The position numbers were made by a program, and so were the translations under genes. From Sipunculus nudus (taxonomy: Eukaryota; Annelida; Sipuncula; Golfingiida; Sipunculidae): 64,000 nt of DNA. The notes below the pieces were generated by a model. That model was not told where the DNA came from. It did not search any database and was given only the letters and a program-made list of their open reading frames with translations. The stretch is from positions 80,826,643 to 80,890,642 of the forward strand of contig CM049307.1 in the NCBI GenBank assembly GCA_026874595.1. The letters run 5' to 3'. Below are positions 12,641 to 25,744 of the stretch, one piece after another (within the stretch, counting starts at the first letter, position 1; every line of letters begins with the position of its first letter).

Positions 12641-13039
12641 GGCAAGTGACTATGGTTTCTTCAATCTATCAACTTGAGAAACAATATTTTTCACCAAATA
12701 TGGGAGCCAATATGTTGAATCTCTCTTGAGAAAAGAGCATTAATTTATTTTACGGAAACGAAAGGTAGTTGGCGCCACCTGTCTGGTTCACGAGAAAATC
12801 TGGATGGATAGACATGCCAAATTTCAGACCTACACCATGAACCATTCCGGATATATGAGCAATTTTCACTCAAAGCTTATGTACAGATGGGCGCCACCAG
12901 TCTTGAGTACAAGATGGAGAAGTCCAAAAACTATGGATATGCATAATTTCAGGCCATTGGGCATTTCATTCATTAGAAAAGGGCGTATCATATTACATGC
13001 TGATGTGATGTGTATAGCATATGTGTAGGATACATGTAG

Positions 13040-13041
<2 letters not shown>

Positions 13042-13078
<37 letters not shown>
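13042..13078. repeat. (TA)n microsatellite
   Basis: Pure TA run, followed directly by a small perfect hairpin (13079-13094). Confidence 0.95.
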
Positions 13079-13079
<1 letters not shown>

Positions 13080-13216
13080 CCGCTGGAAAGCGGTCAGGGA
13101 AACCGACGAATGTTATGCGCTCAGTTTCTGGGGGCATGTGCATTGGGCTGACCCTAGTTTTCCAATTACTCATTCAGTCAGGGCATATACATCACACACA
13201 GCCCAGGTGTCTGGAG

Positions 13217-13239
13217 TATATATATATATATATATATAT
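13217..13239. repeat. (TA)n microsatellite
   Basis: Short pure TA run. Confidence 0.9.
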
Positions 13240-13564
13240 TGATTTATTTTAAGCTCGGTGACATCAGCGTCACCATTCAGAAAATTCCAGAACGACCACG
13301 TAGTCCTGTGCAATACTGCGGTTTCGATGGGCACATCCAGGTTCCCAGAAAGATAAGACAAATTATGTATACACATATAATGATTTATTTATATTAGTCA
13401 TGTGGTTTTGTGTCGCTCAACGGACGGCTTTTTATTCGGATGCAAGATGCGAGGGCGTTGTTACACACCCGCCACGGAGCAGCTTGCCTGGACAAAAGCA
13501 AGTGCCCATTTTAAGTTTGCTTTTTAAAGGGTTATATATATAAAAATATATATATATATACATA

Positions 13565-13690
13565 TCAGAATGAAGACGCCTTAGTGTTGACTAACTGTTT
13601 AATTCAACCACGAGCTTTCGAAGCTTATAGCTTCTTCATCAGGTGTCAAGTGGAAAGGTATAGAAATCGGCTGTATATATATATGTTAAA
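13565..13690 (-). mobile_element. Penelope-like element terminal fragment with hammerhead-like core
   Basis: On the minus strand, CTGATGA (13642-13636) is followed by a 5-bp stem GAAGC/GCTTC with a five-base loop and then GAAA (13619-13616). This is the core order of a hammerhead ribozyme: CUGANGA, helix II, GAAA. Such motifs are known in the terminal repeats of Penelope-like retroelements, and a Penelope-like body lies 5 kb away. The cleavage triplet and helices I and III could not be resolved by eye, so activity is not claimed. Confidence 0.45.
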
Positions 13691-13733
13691 TAAACAATTT
13701 CTAATGACCATAATGCATGACATATAATGCATG

Positions 13734-14835
13734 ACAAAGACACAAGTGAGATCTCCCTTAGTACGTGAAATATATGAAAATTATTCAAAATGGCCGCCAA
13801 AAATACTCCAAACCTCATATGCTTGCTTCTCTTACAGGTATAATGAATTTGTTTGTGTCAAAATATACATTTTTGTGGCCAAGGAATCCAATGGAATAGG
13901 TTTCAAGATTGAGAAAACAATAGTTTATTCCTTACCATGAAAATATGGGGTAAAACAGGCACATTTAATTAAATATCGTTGTTTTTCTTCCGTCATGCTA
14001 ACCTGAGAAACGTTTTATGTATATGCTTAGCATAGGGAGGTATTAAACAGTTGTGAATAGACCCTGTAGTCGAACACAATCCTCAATTGACATACATAGA
14101 GCTTAAAACCACGGCAAATGTAATGCATTAACTACAGATTAACTGGTACGTGGCACTTGCTAAATCTGAGTTTAGGCAGTATAAAAGGCTATACGGTTAG
14201 TTCAGATATACAGTTTTGTTCTATATTGAAAAATAGCCGAGTGAAATACCCTCATTATTAGTCTTGCATCAATATTTCCACACATGGTTCTATAAGTCGA
14301 CACACATCGCTCTATATAAAACCAGCAAAATAAATTAGGTCTTGGTTGCGGTTTTTCCGCATATACTGTCAGTCCATGTAATACATATCAATATGGCATA
14401 AAATGACCTTTCTCGACAGTACAGCTTGCATCGGATATATACAAAACTAGAGTACCAGTACACACACGAATGGGCAGACATTCCTGTGGCAGAACACAAT
14501 AAAGTTGCCAATAGTGGTTCAATACCAGAATCTAACATTTTGATTCGACAGAATATATTGCTTGAAACACATCTTATATATCTCATGATCTATCCCATGA
14601 CGGCCAACCCATAATAGTACATGATAAATGCTGAAAGCACAAAGGCCATTAGTCATTGACACTCTTGGTGTTTATGCTTCGCCAATTAGTTAAGGGTTTT
14701 ATTGGGAACTATCCTGAAAACTTTGTTCACATTTCTAATTTTTTCAAGTAATGTCAGAGAAATGAAGTAATTAGATGTCTTATATTTTAGCTGTGGATGA
14801 AATGATTGTTGAAGTAATGGTGGCAGTACTGACAG
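13734..14835. repeat. Long inverted repeat, left arm
   Basis: Pairs with 17130-18144 in reverse orientation. The outer ends are nearly exact complements (CAAAGACACAAGTGAGATCT here, its complement at the right arm's far end). Similarity continues through GGCCGCC blocks, a GTATAAAAGGC/TACTGCCTAAA region and a GTACTCTGG/GAGTACCAG block down to CAACAATCATTTCATCCAC. The spacer is about 2.3 kb. No open frame of note lies in either arm. Confidence 0.85.
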
Positions 14836-17129
14836 CTCAGGATGTGGTGCAGGTTATAACAATGAATCCAGTATTGTTCACAAATACTGCAATAATGCCA
14901 GTGATTATCAACATGTTAATGATGCAAGAATAAAAAATTACAACCCAAGTATGAAGACAGCAAGAAGGCGAGATTCCAAGTCCACCTAACAGGCTTTACC
15001 GCTAACTTCCGTGCTATATGACCTTTTGCACCAGTCAAAACAGAAAAAATGTAATTCAATAAAGTTTAGAATTTGATCAATTTTAACTTTATTACTTTAC
15101 ATGGATTGTGCATATTGTTATATTAACGTATGCTAGGCACTCACCATGGTAGAGATGGCCGGTTTTATTAGTCTATAGAGCCAGAGGACCCGGAGAAACA
15201 ACTGACCTGGAATGGGTCACTATCACCTATTCTCATAGCTGTCCTGGGAATGGAAGCCGGGTATAGCCAGCACAGAGATCAAAGTATATTACCACTCGAC
15301 TCCTATGTTCCATGTTCCAAGTGATTAGCTCTTTTTTAAAAAAAACATTGCTTCCAAAGACGTTTCTTTCCATTGCCTAAAATCAGCCATAATCCTCTTA
15401 AAAGGATCTCACATGTACTCCCTGAGGATCCAGTCACCTCCTGGTCCACATAGGTTCCTGGTGTCTAATGTCCACTAGGAAGTAAATAATTTTCATCTCC
15501 GTAAGACCCAAATTGAAGAAGCATGGTTGTGTCTTTCGGCATATAAAAGAGATTAAGACACTTATTTACTTATATCATTCAATGAAAATACATCTTAAAA
15601 CTGGAAATGCATAAGTCGTGGTAAAGCATAAGTGAGAATAATATGTCATTTAACCTTAACAATACTCCGAATAGACCTAGCAAATTAAGTTATCAGTACC
15701 TGGGAGCATATAAGTATAACTGTTTCAGGCATGGACGACGATAATAAACAGCATCAGTGCCTGTTATGTTACCTGTCTCTGACCTCTTCAGCGAATTCTC
15801 TCACATTTCCAATCAAACAAATAATCTGCATTTTTTTCAGAAAAAAAATCTCGCTAATAACTTTAATGTGCATGTTTTACTTTCACAGTTGGTCAAAACT
15901 AATTTGAAAAAGGGGCTAAACTTTCCTTGACGTCAGCAAGACATGCCACTTATATCACTAAAAAGGCGAAGGACCTGTCCATTTTATTTAACCTATTAGC
16001 AAGATATAGATTTTCTTTAATTTATGCAGTGGTACCAGGATGTGATGATTCCTAGGCATACAATTCAATAGTTTTAATTGAAGTGCAATGCCCCCCCCCC
16101 CCCCCGAGTTTTTTAGGGTCACCCGCCGATATTCTGCAGATAAATTTTGGAAGTTGGACAATTCAAATTCACCTTTGGGGTTTTACGGAGATTTCTAAGA
16201 TTGTAATACATGTTGTGCTTGCTCGTTTGAATTTCAAGGGATAACAGGCGGTTTTTTTAGGTTCATTATAGAAATAAATAAACCCCAAAGTCTAGGAATC
16301 ACTCCTATATAAAAGATCAGAGGTTTGAGGATTTGGCTTCAGAATTAAACAAACATTCTCTAATGCAGTTCGACTAGGATTGTAAACAAGCAATGTTTGG
16401 CTAAGTTTATCAACTTGTGACCGTCAAGTGACTACTCTTATTGTAGTACTGCCTTTCTGTGTTTAAGGAACTTTTACCAATATGATTCAGCAATGGACTG
16501 CACTATCCAGAGTGCTAGATTCTGTAAAATATGTGTTTCCAATTTTATCAAATGCACACAAAAAGATTATGTGATGGTTATATCGCACAAGACCTGAAAG
16601 TAGTATATTGAAGCTCAAGCAGACCATAATCTTTTGTTGGCAATAAAGAAATTCTCATGTTCACTTTGTACAGCTGCCAATTCCTCTGTGTACTCCATCT
16701 GTAAGAGAGTGAAACCTGTGTAAGCCGTACAATACGTATGGTTTTATGGGGTATTAATCAGACATTGTATTCCAGAACATGGTAGTCAGTTCGGAATCTT
16801 ACTGAGGCAAGACTATGGCAATGTGTTCTTATGTTCAATTAAATTATATCTGATCATAAGTATAAGCATAAATATATATTATTCGAATAGCATTCAGCTT
16901 TATTATATGTGCACATAACACAAAAATGTTTATCGCTTTGTTGTGGTTTTATGCACTGTATGCTGTGAATCGCACATATCGGGTACACATATACACTGCT
17001 ATTGAAATGCTCCCCTGTCAAGATAATAAACAAGAACTTATAAATGAATATAATACAATACCAATCAAAGATGTTAAAAGTTTTCATGATGATACTCACA
17101 TTTGTTGAAATTTTCATACTGTACCCATG
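14836..17129. other. Spacer between long inverted-repeat arms
   Basis: AT-rich spacer with a C-tract at 16090-16105. No transposase-like or other recognisable open frame is present; the frames at 16854-17117 and 16926-17108 overlap on opposite strands and lack motifs. It could be captured DNA inside a foldback-type element, or simply the gap between an inverted duplication. Confidence 0.4.
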
Positions 17130-18144
17130 ATTTTAAGGTAGGATGAATACTATTACTTCATTACCTCAACAATCATTTCATCCACAATAAAAATACCCTT
17201 CTAATTCCTTCAGTTACCTAACGTTACTTGTAAAAAAATAGAAATACGAACACAGTTTTCAGGATACGTGTATTTCCCTATAAACCCCTATAACTAAATT
17301 CTGAAGCATAAAAACAAAGAGTGTCAATCATTGATGGCTTTTGTGCTTTTGACATTTATCATGTACTATTAAGGGTTGGCCATCATGAGATAGATGTGTT
17401 TCAAACAAAATATTCTGTTGAAACAAAATGTTAGATACTGGGAAGAAACTACAGTTGGCAACTTCATCGAGTTCTGTTACAGGAATGTCTTTCCATTCCT
17501 GTGTGTACTGGTACTCTGGTTTTGCAAAGTAAATCCCATACATGTTGTGCGGTCGAGAAGGATCAGTTTATACCGTATTACCCAGAAAATGTATTTAATG
17601 AACTGACAGAACATGAGGACAAACCACAACCCCAGCCTTATGTATTTTTGCTGGTAATAGAGCATCGTGTGTGGGTTAACTGAACTGTGTTTGTACTGCC
17701 TAAACTCAGATTAAGGAAGTTCCACGTACCAGTAATTCTCTAGTTAAAGCATTTTTTGCCGTGGTTTTATGCTCTATGTATGTCGATTGAGGACTGTGTT
17801 CGTCTACAGGGTCAATTCACAATGTTTAGTAAAATACCTTCCTATGCTAAGCACATACATAAGAAGTGTCTCAGGTTACCATGACGGAAGAAAATCAATT
17901 ATTATTAAAGATATGTGCCTGTTTCACCCCATTTTTTTATGGTAAGGAGAAAACTATTGTTTTCTCAATCTTGAAACGAATTTCACCGGATTCCTTGAAC
18001 ACAAAAATGTATATTTCGACACAAAATTTGTCATTATAGCTGTAACAGAAGCAAGTATATGGGATTTAGAGTACTTTCGGCGGCCATTTTGAATAATTTG
18101 CATATATTTCACATACTAAGGGAGATCTCACTTGTGTCTTTGGG
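17130..18144. repeat. Long inverted repeat, right arm
   Basis: Reverse-complement partner of 13734-14835, with scattered substitutions and small indels. It ends in AGATCTCACTTGTGTCTTTG, the complement of the left arm's start. No clear target-site duplication flanks the pair. Confidence 0.85.
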
Positions 18145-18696
18145 TAAATTTATTTATATGACCATAAGGTAGTTTTTTTGCCAAAGGGGGCCTTTGCATC
18201 ATGACTTGAAGTCAAAAGTCACTCAACCCAGCTACTATGATTGGCTTCTCTGAATTTGTATCATGTTGACCCAGGTTCCGAGTGTGTCATTGTTATTTAT
18301 CCAGAATGCTAGGTTATGACTGTCCGGGTTATGTTGAGTTCATGTCCTCTGACATAATAAAGGTTTAAAGTTCATTATGCTCATCGGCTCAATGTTGATG
18401 ATGATTGACGACTAATGTGGTGGCGATCTGGTTGTGCAATCCATGATTATGAATAGAGATAATCCATATGTAAATGGTGTTTTAAATGATATATTAAAAA
18501 GTCTGTATCAGAAAGTTTATGTATAAGATGATGACGTTTGTCGATTACTTGATATTATTATCGTGTGTAAGCCTGAGAGGTGATCTCACAACACGGCGGT
18601 ATCAGTGGCGGGAATGTGCACGTATGCATGAGGAGTGACGTCACGTCATTATCAATATGGAGGGGTCGTTCGGTGCTATTAATATTATGGTATGTC
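18145..18696. other. Sequence downstream of the Penelope-like element
   Basis: Lies 3' of the Penelope reading frame on the minus strand and probably includes its 3' tail, but no boundary, terminal repeat or second hammerhead-like core was found. Confidence 0.35.
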
Positions 18697-20565
18697 TCAA
18701 TGTCTGCAGTATGCCATGAAACCGGCATCGCGATTTGATCCTTTCCTTATGGTGTCAAATTTATCTATCAATTTTAGTTCCCATATCTGTCGTTGTCGTG
18801 TGTCGGTAAGGTGGCCCTTTAGAACGCAAATCTGCATGCATTCTGGCGAGTGTTCCTGTTGAGAAAAATGTTCTCCGACCGGTAAGTTCGTGTCTAGCGC
18901 TTTAATGGACTGTCTGTGGCCATTTATTCTAAGACTTAGCATTAGGCTGGTTTCGCCTATATAAATAACTCCTGGACATATTTTACATAGGATGGCATAG
19001 ACTACACCTTTACTGGTGCAGTCAAAGTGTCCCTGAATAGTGTGTTTGGCACCATGGATAATTAGGGTTTCCATGCGGACTATGAGTGGGCATGTGCGAC
19101 AGCGCGGTCTTTTACATGGGAATGTACCGTTAGTGTTATCATATCTGAAGCTTTGATTTTGTACTAAATTTTTATGTAGATTATGGGGTTGTTTAAAAGA
19201 GAGGAGTGGTGTGTCGGGAAAGAGGAGTTTTAATGTAGGGTCCGATTCTAATAAAGGTTGCAGATCGTGGATAATTCTTTTTAGAGGTTTTAGTATGCGG
19301 GGATGAAATGTTGAAACTAACGGTGTGCGAAGGTTTTCTATTTTGATTTTTGGAGCGAGTAGAGAGCTGCGTGAGATTTTAGTGGCTTTTCCTATTTGTT
19401 TTTCTACTGTTTTCTGTTTGTACCCCATATTGATAAAAATATTTTGTAGTTTCGCTATATTTCGATTTCTATCGGATATGTCGGAACATATCCTATTGTA
19501 TCTTATGGCTTGACTGAATATAATGGATTTACCAACATGGGGTGGGTGACAACTAGTAGGATGGATATATGTATACCTGTCGGTGGGTTTGCGGTAAATA
19601 GATGTGTGAATGTTGCCATCTTTTAATTTTACTGTGGTGTCAAGGAAATTAATCTTATCTACGGAGTACTCCATTTTGAATTTTATGTCGGGGTGAAAAT
19701 TATTGAAATCTCTATAAAGATTTAATAGGTTTTCATTACCATGATGCAATATAAGAAATATATCGTCGATGTAACTTAGGTAGAGTAAAGGTTTAAATGT
19801 TTGCTGATCAAGAAAATTTTCTTCCATTGAAATCATAAATGTGTTTGCATATTGTGGCGCCATGCGTGTACCCATGGCCGTTCCGATCATCTGAAGATAA
19901 ATCTTATTGTTGAAGCTAAAATAATTATGGGTGAGAATAAATTCCGCTAGTTTTTTACGACTGATGGGGCTGTCACGTTTTCGGTATGAAATTTTGTGAG
20001 TAAATTTAAAGATGCGGCAAGCCCGTCATTATTGGTGTAAAGGGATCCACATCAAGAGTTGCTAGGATAGAATGTGGTGGAATTTTGTTGATTTGGCCAA
20101 GTTTGTTTAAGAAATCATTGGTGTCTCGAACGTAACTACTAGAATTTTGGACACTAGGTTTTAAACATGATTCTACAAAACCGGATATTTTTTTCAGTGA
20201 GTTTACCCAATCCGGAGATGATGGGACGACCAGGGTTGTTTTGTTTGTGAATTTTGGGAAGTGTATAGAAGTAGCCGGGTTTAGGATCACATGGGATTAA
20301 TTCATTAATTTGATGTTGTATTTTTAGAGGGAATGTGGAGATAAGACCGTTTAGCTCTTGCAGATATTGTAAGGTTGGGTCTTTTTCTAGTTTTTTTTTT
20401 ATAATACTTATGATAATTAAGTTGGCGATACGCTTCTTTAACATAGTCATTCTTATTTTGTATGACCGTGGCTCCTCCTTTATCGGCAGGTCTGATCACA
20501 ATTCCATTATTATTCTGTAATTTAATCATTGCTTTGCGCTCACCGTTTGTTAGCTTGGCTACATA
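18697..20565 (-). pseudogene. Penelope-like retroelement: reverse transcriptase plus GIY-YIG endonuclease, frameshifted
   Basis: Four minus-strand segments in shifting frames form one polyprotein. First (about 20565-20410) is the IRPADKGGATVI block of the Penelope reverse transcriptase. Next come LPKIHKQNNPGRPIISG (20450-20154 frame) and an SILATLDV block (20290-20006 frame). The last, 19890-18697 (397 codons), holds GTRMAPQYAN, the catalytic YIDD (residues 40-43), a cysteine cluster CKRPRCRTC (259-267), and the GIY-YIG domain: VVY at 296-298, YIG at 310-312, Arg321, His325, Glu371. At least three frameshifts and the missing N-terminus show the copy is inactive. Penelope elements with this layout use the GIY-YIG domain to cut target DNA. 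The sequence upstream of 20565 turns into AT microsatellite, suggesting 5' truncation. Confidence 0.93.
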
Positions 20566-20736
20566 TATATACATAAATATTTCTATATAAATATATAGAT
20601 ATATCATGTGTAAGGAATCAAACGATTGTAAGCATCGTGTTGACTAATTAGTATATTATATATAATATATTCCTTGCTTTTGCTTTCATTTTGCCCAGCC
20701 CCCAGAGCCAAGGGGAGTGGTGTCGATCCTGTGTTA

Positions 20737-20738
<2 letters not shown>

Positions 20739-20782
<44 letters not shown>
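20739..20782. repeat. (TA)n microsatellite
   Basis: Pure TA run about 170 bp upstream of the 5'-truncated Penelope-like element. Confidence 0.95.
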
Positions 20783-20784
<2 letters not shown>

Positions 20785-21950
20785 CCTCCCAACCACCCTT
20801 CATATGACAGAATAATCTTAATCTTGTATAACGTGTAATCCTCAGAATATCTTGCACTACTTTCCATCCAAGCCTCAACCGGCCCAGCTTGGCTACAAAC
20901 TTTCCAGATGTAAAACCAAATCAGTGCATCATCTTGTAAAACTAGAGGTCTGGTCATCATCACAATGTCCCCCTTACATTAACAGCAATCAAATATCACC
21001 ACAAAATACCAACAAAACGGACACAGGAGAGGCCAAATGCATGTTAATCCAGTTGCCAAGAAGTTCAACTTGACCCAGTTACTGCTCAGCACCACCACCC
21101 CTCCCCCCTCGGTCAACATCCCTTCGTTTGTAAACAAAGCCCGGAGCATGTACACTCCAAAAACAAAAACATAAATACGCATATTACACACACGGATATA
21201 TAAGTATCAACACTGAACCCGTGGTTCACGAAGAACTTGATAGGAGGGCTTGCCGTGTTGTGTACATTATCACAGTACATATGACACCCATGTTTTCAAA
21301 ATATCAGTGTATGCTATACAGATAAGATTGTGATAGACACGTTACTTAGAGTCCCTTCACTGAAAAAAAAATGGTAATTGGAATCATACTTTCATTATGA
21401 TTAGAATAAAAATGGCCCAAATACATAAAACAAATTATCTCTCCCTCAAATACCATGATATTCGTTAACGCCTATAACAGATCAGAGGAGTTCATATTAA
21501 TTAATTTTGGTCTGGCAATGCTAATTATTTTCCTACCGTTGTTTTATATATTAAGAAGTTAAATCATATTCGTATGATCATAAGAAATCTTGCTGTGATA
21601 CCTACATACACGGGTAAATGGTTAGAATAATCAAGGTAAGATAAAACACTATTTAAACATGTATATTGCGAAAAATGTAAGTATCGGGAGGTTGAAACTT
21701 AAGCATATGCATGACTACTATTTTAAAAGATGCATCACATAAGAATATTAGTATAATGGAAGATAAAAAAGTATAATGCCCAAAACTTGGCATAAATTTG
21801 CACAAATATGACGAAAACTGTTACTGGAGCATGAATTGTCAGTGGGTCCTGGATGTTAGAATGAGAAAATTACTGCAAACCTGTATATCTGTAACCTTTT
21901 TAATTATTCATTGACTCACCAATACGTCAACGTTAATAGCAAAATACAGA
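20783..21950. other. Non-coding stretch, nothing recognised
   Basis: AT-rich. Open frames at 20852-21073 and 20979-21191 overlap on opposite strands and show no motif. Confidence 0.4.
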
Positions 21951-21964
21951 AGTGTGTACACTAT

Positions 21965-22750
21965 CACGTCGACATCAAGCCATACAAAGGTATATACTTG
22001 TAATATGTTGATTTTATCCATAATATATCGGCCATTTAATGGAGTTTATTCGCACATAATAGGTCGATGTTTTCCGGCTGAGCCACGGCTGGTATACAGA
22101 TACCCACTACCATGAATATTCCGCTTGTGCCTGCCAATCTTATCGACATTGAAAAAAATACACACATTCAAAACATTATAATAGGACGCCCCAATTTAGC
22201 TTGGCGATGCCATATGAATGTTCGTTACTCATTCCAACCAGGTCAGACCATTTTGTTACTGAGCAATATATTGATTGCTACATACATGACGGTTATTAGG
22301 TGGAAATGTTGATGTAAGCGAGGGGTTATTTGGATTCTGATTGGAGGCCTTTAGCTATTTTTGTATAATGTTTGATTATTAAATATGATACAAGGTATCA
22401 TAATTCAGTGTTCCGGTTACTGTTTAAATGTTGTCGTGGGATGGACCACACTACCAGTTAAGTGATATGATAAGAAAGGTTTAAAGAAATAATTCTGTGT
22501 ATATTTTTGTACACTTACAAATCACATTAGGCAGATACATCTCAGAAATATTTAACACGGGCTGTATAAAAGGCTTGTAAAAAGAGTGCAAAAGCAGTTA
22601 GTTTTTAGAGCCTGATCATGATGATAAAGTTGAAAAACGGGAGCCATTTCATTAAATATTGTAATACATTTACTACCCTTATTATTCCAATCATTTTTAT
22701 TTCAAGATATCATATGACCTGCCCCTGTCAAATTCCATACACAAATCCCA
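21965..22750. repeat. Direct segmental duplication, unit 1
   Basis: Colinear with 25745-26780. Matching landmarks include TACAAAGGTATATAC, a TATATCGGCC/TATATCAGCC block, GAGCCAC, CATGAATAT.C, TTATTTGGATTCT, a TAAATATGATAC block, AAATGTTGTCG and a CATGATGATAAAG/CATGAGGATAAAG block. Divergence is high, with many small indels. The short frame at 22112-22312 overlaps it, but the equivalent frame in unit 2 is broken, so protein coding is doubtful. Confidence 0.7.
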
Positions 22751-24285
22751 GCCCATCTCTAGACGTAACAAGCCCTCCTTCCAATAAATGATTAAAGTTT
22801 CGGAAAGGAATCTCTGTTGACTAAACGAATAATTTGTTCAGGAAACATATGACTCGCTTATTTCAACTAAGCGAATTCTTCAAAAGCAAACATCATTAAC
22901 TCTGCGTCTTAGAACGAATCACATCAGTATTTGGGGGGGGGGGGGGGGATTACCTTCCTATCATAATTTCCATTTATTCTGTTAATATATTTCACTGTTA
23001 CACCTACAGCAAAGCTTCTTGTCCCATCCCGCGTGATAACTAAATTATGTAATTATTTGAGTAATGATTTATATTGTATACGAAACGCCTAATTTGCGAA
23101 ATGCACAGGAATTATCTAGTTCGAAATCAGGAGGTTAATGGACAAGTACATTTAACAAATATCGTACATAATACATACTATATGATTTCCAACTTTACCG
23201 TAACCCAATATCTAACGGTGGAAATTATGTATTTATTAAAATCAGCATATGACTTTATTTGCAATTTTGCAATCTAAAATGATCAAATGTTGCTATTTGT
23301 CCGCTGAAGTATTAATTTCGCCGAAAAAATGCCAAAATCATGCTTTTAATATTTTTAAATTTTTCGAGAGTCAGTTGTAATTCTCTAAGAATTGCATAAA
23401 AAAATAACTGGCAAAATACACCATTGTAAACCTTATCGATCTAGAAACCTATTTTGACAAATTTTCTTTGTAAGTCAAGGTAAACAAAAAGGTCACTGTT
23501 ATCAATCGCTTTTTATATATTTTTTTCTTTCATCGTTATTTGCCATTCCAATGGGGGTTTCATGAGGAAAGCTTGGAACTTACATCGTGTTAAAAATAAG
23601 AATAATATAATTCTAAAATCCGTATTGCCTTTCCCCGCATAGATTTTAGATCTACTGACAAGGTTACGGCTTTATATTTTTAAAGATCTTGATCTGTTGG
23701 ACTTAAGATACGTGAATGCAAAGAAACTACCTTCTGTGGCATAACATTAATAAGTACTAGTCACTTGAGATTAATTTTACTCATTTTACAAACTCTACTA
23801 ATAATTAAACACTATTTTCTTAAATTCAACGTTATTTGCAGTATTACAATACTTTATTACACACTTAATAAGCATATATAAAAATTGCAAAGGGTATGAT
23901 ATTATTCAATTAAAAGGGACATGTTGAGATTTCCATACACTTGGATAGAGATGCATCCATTAGATTGAGAATGTTTTGCATTGCAACTCGCTAAAGAACT
24001 TTCTTCTCAGCTGTGTATACATTATCATTAAATTACGCTTGATTAAGTACCTGTTTAGAGGGGCGTACGATATTATCCATATATATCGGTATACCTTGAT
24101 ATTATGATTTACTTATTGCATATCTCGATATGGTTTTCACACAGCGATGTGTTTCGATAGGTGACTGAAAATGATGTATTGTAGTTAAAGTGAGGATCCT
24201 GTTACAAAATATGACATCTGAATGGGTCGATTTAGTGTGCTAGCCAAAGTTGATTAAGTTCACTTTTAATGGCATTGCTTATTGA
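22751..24285. other. Non-coding stretch with a poly-G tract
   Basis: AT-rich with a 16-base G-run at 22933-22948. No coding motif or repeat class recognised. Confidence 0.4.
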
Positions 24286-24575
24286 TAGCAGGAATCCATG
24301 CTAGATCAATCTGTCAAAGACTGAAGAAAAAAGTGTGGGTGGCTGTCACCTAAAATGTTGACTTGCAAAGTTGCTTTAACGTCAAACAGAAAAATTGGGC
24401 CAGCCAAGGTCGAATATTACTTTGTGGACACTGTTTGTTAATATAAGGTATTCGTGCTAGACCAAACAATTAAAGAGTGATAGAAAAAAGTTTAGATGGA
24501 TGCCATCCTACCTTTTAATTTTCAAGGTCAAACCAAACAAAATTGGACCTAGCCGGGTATAATGATTCGATAACC
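24286..24575. repeat. Two-unit tandem repeat
   Basis: Two diverged units of about 145 bp. Each contains CATGCTAGA/CGTGCTAGA, a CAATCTGTCAAAG/CAATTAAAGAG block, GAAAAAAGT, a TGGCTGTCACC/TGGATGCCATCC block and a CAAGGTC word followed by ATTGG.CC.AGCC. Confidence 0.55.
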
Positions 24576-25744
24576 TTAGGCTTTAGAGTCTTGTGTCAAG
24601 TACATTGTACACAAACCATGTAATCATCAAGTTTACAATTTCTTTACTTTGAAGTATGGAAAGGACAACTAAAAAAATGTTGTATTAATGCGGTAATGTT
24701 TTCACTACTCAGAGTCAAGACTTGTAGAAGAGGAGTTAAGTGGTGCTTTTTGGGTGTTCCCAAAAGTGTTTTAGGACACTTTAGATAATAATATAATTTA
24801 AAGAATGATCGCATTTTGTAACATGCAGAATTAAACCTTCGTGAATAATGGATATATGTTTATAATTACTTAGAACTGGGAGCTAGTTGTGGGTATCAGA
24901 AGACTGGGATGAATGTCTTACATTTACTTAAAGGCGAACTGAAACATTCAAAATGGCTTTTAAAATAACAACGAAGACTGTCAGTAAATATAAATGCTTT
25001 ATTAGAATATTTTGTGGTATTAGTTCGAATTTGATCAAATTTAAAACATTTGTAATGGGTTGTTTTATTGAAATTATTTACACATTAAATTCATATATGA
25101 TAAATCTATAAAATTACTCGGGGCAATTGTTGATAACGACTTCAGTTTTATGATACTCATAAACTATCACAGTCGCTTTCTAAAATACATCACATTTATA
25201 TATCCCAGATGAATGTTACACAACAATAGTGAACAATAGTGAACACATTCCAGATTAACATTAAATTACATCTTTTGGTTGCAAAAAATCAATTTTGGCT
25301 ATGGGCTCCACCCACATCTTTTTCGCCTCTCAGCACTGGAAAAATCCCACGTGAGTTCCTGCTATTAACATGCGAGGCGGTTAAAAATTCTTCTATATGA
25401 CTACGAGTTTGGCTGGCCTACTAGATGTTTTAATTGCCCAGATACATCCATATGTAAGGCATAAAGAAACATTTAAATCACTTATTTATCTAAGAATTGA
25501 TTCAACAATAAGTAAACACTTTACTGAGTTATTTTTATATATTTACTGTATGAAATAAACTGATCGGCATATACCTTCATGGTGTCATTATATTCAACCT
25601 GTTAATGGATTAATGACTATGTTGTGCATGTACATACCAGGAAATATACCCATTCCCTATAACTTGATAAAATGAAAAATTCTTATCGCAATAGCTTTCC
25701 AAATATCCCATTATAAAAATTGAATCGTCACTTATATCACTGCC
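24576..25744. other. Non-coding stretch, nothing recognised
   Basis: AT-rich. A minus-strand frame at 25610-25822 runs into the duplicated segment, has no counterpart in the other copy and no recognisable domain. Confidence 0.35.

Noticed and set aside
13021-13242. Open frames with Tyr-Ile runs
   Set aside because: Translations of (TA)n microsatellite; the same applies to frames at 20604-20963, 28483-28719, 33690-33932 and 40336-40551.
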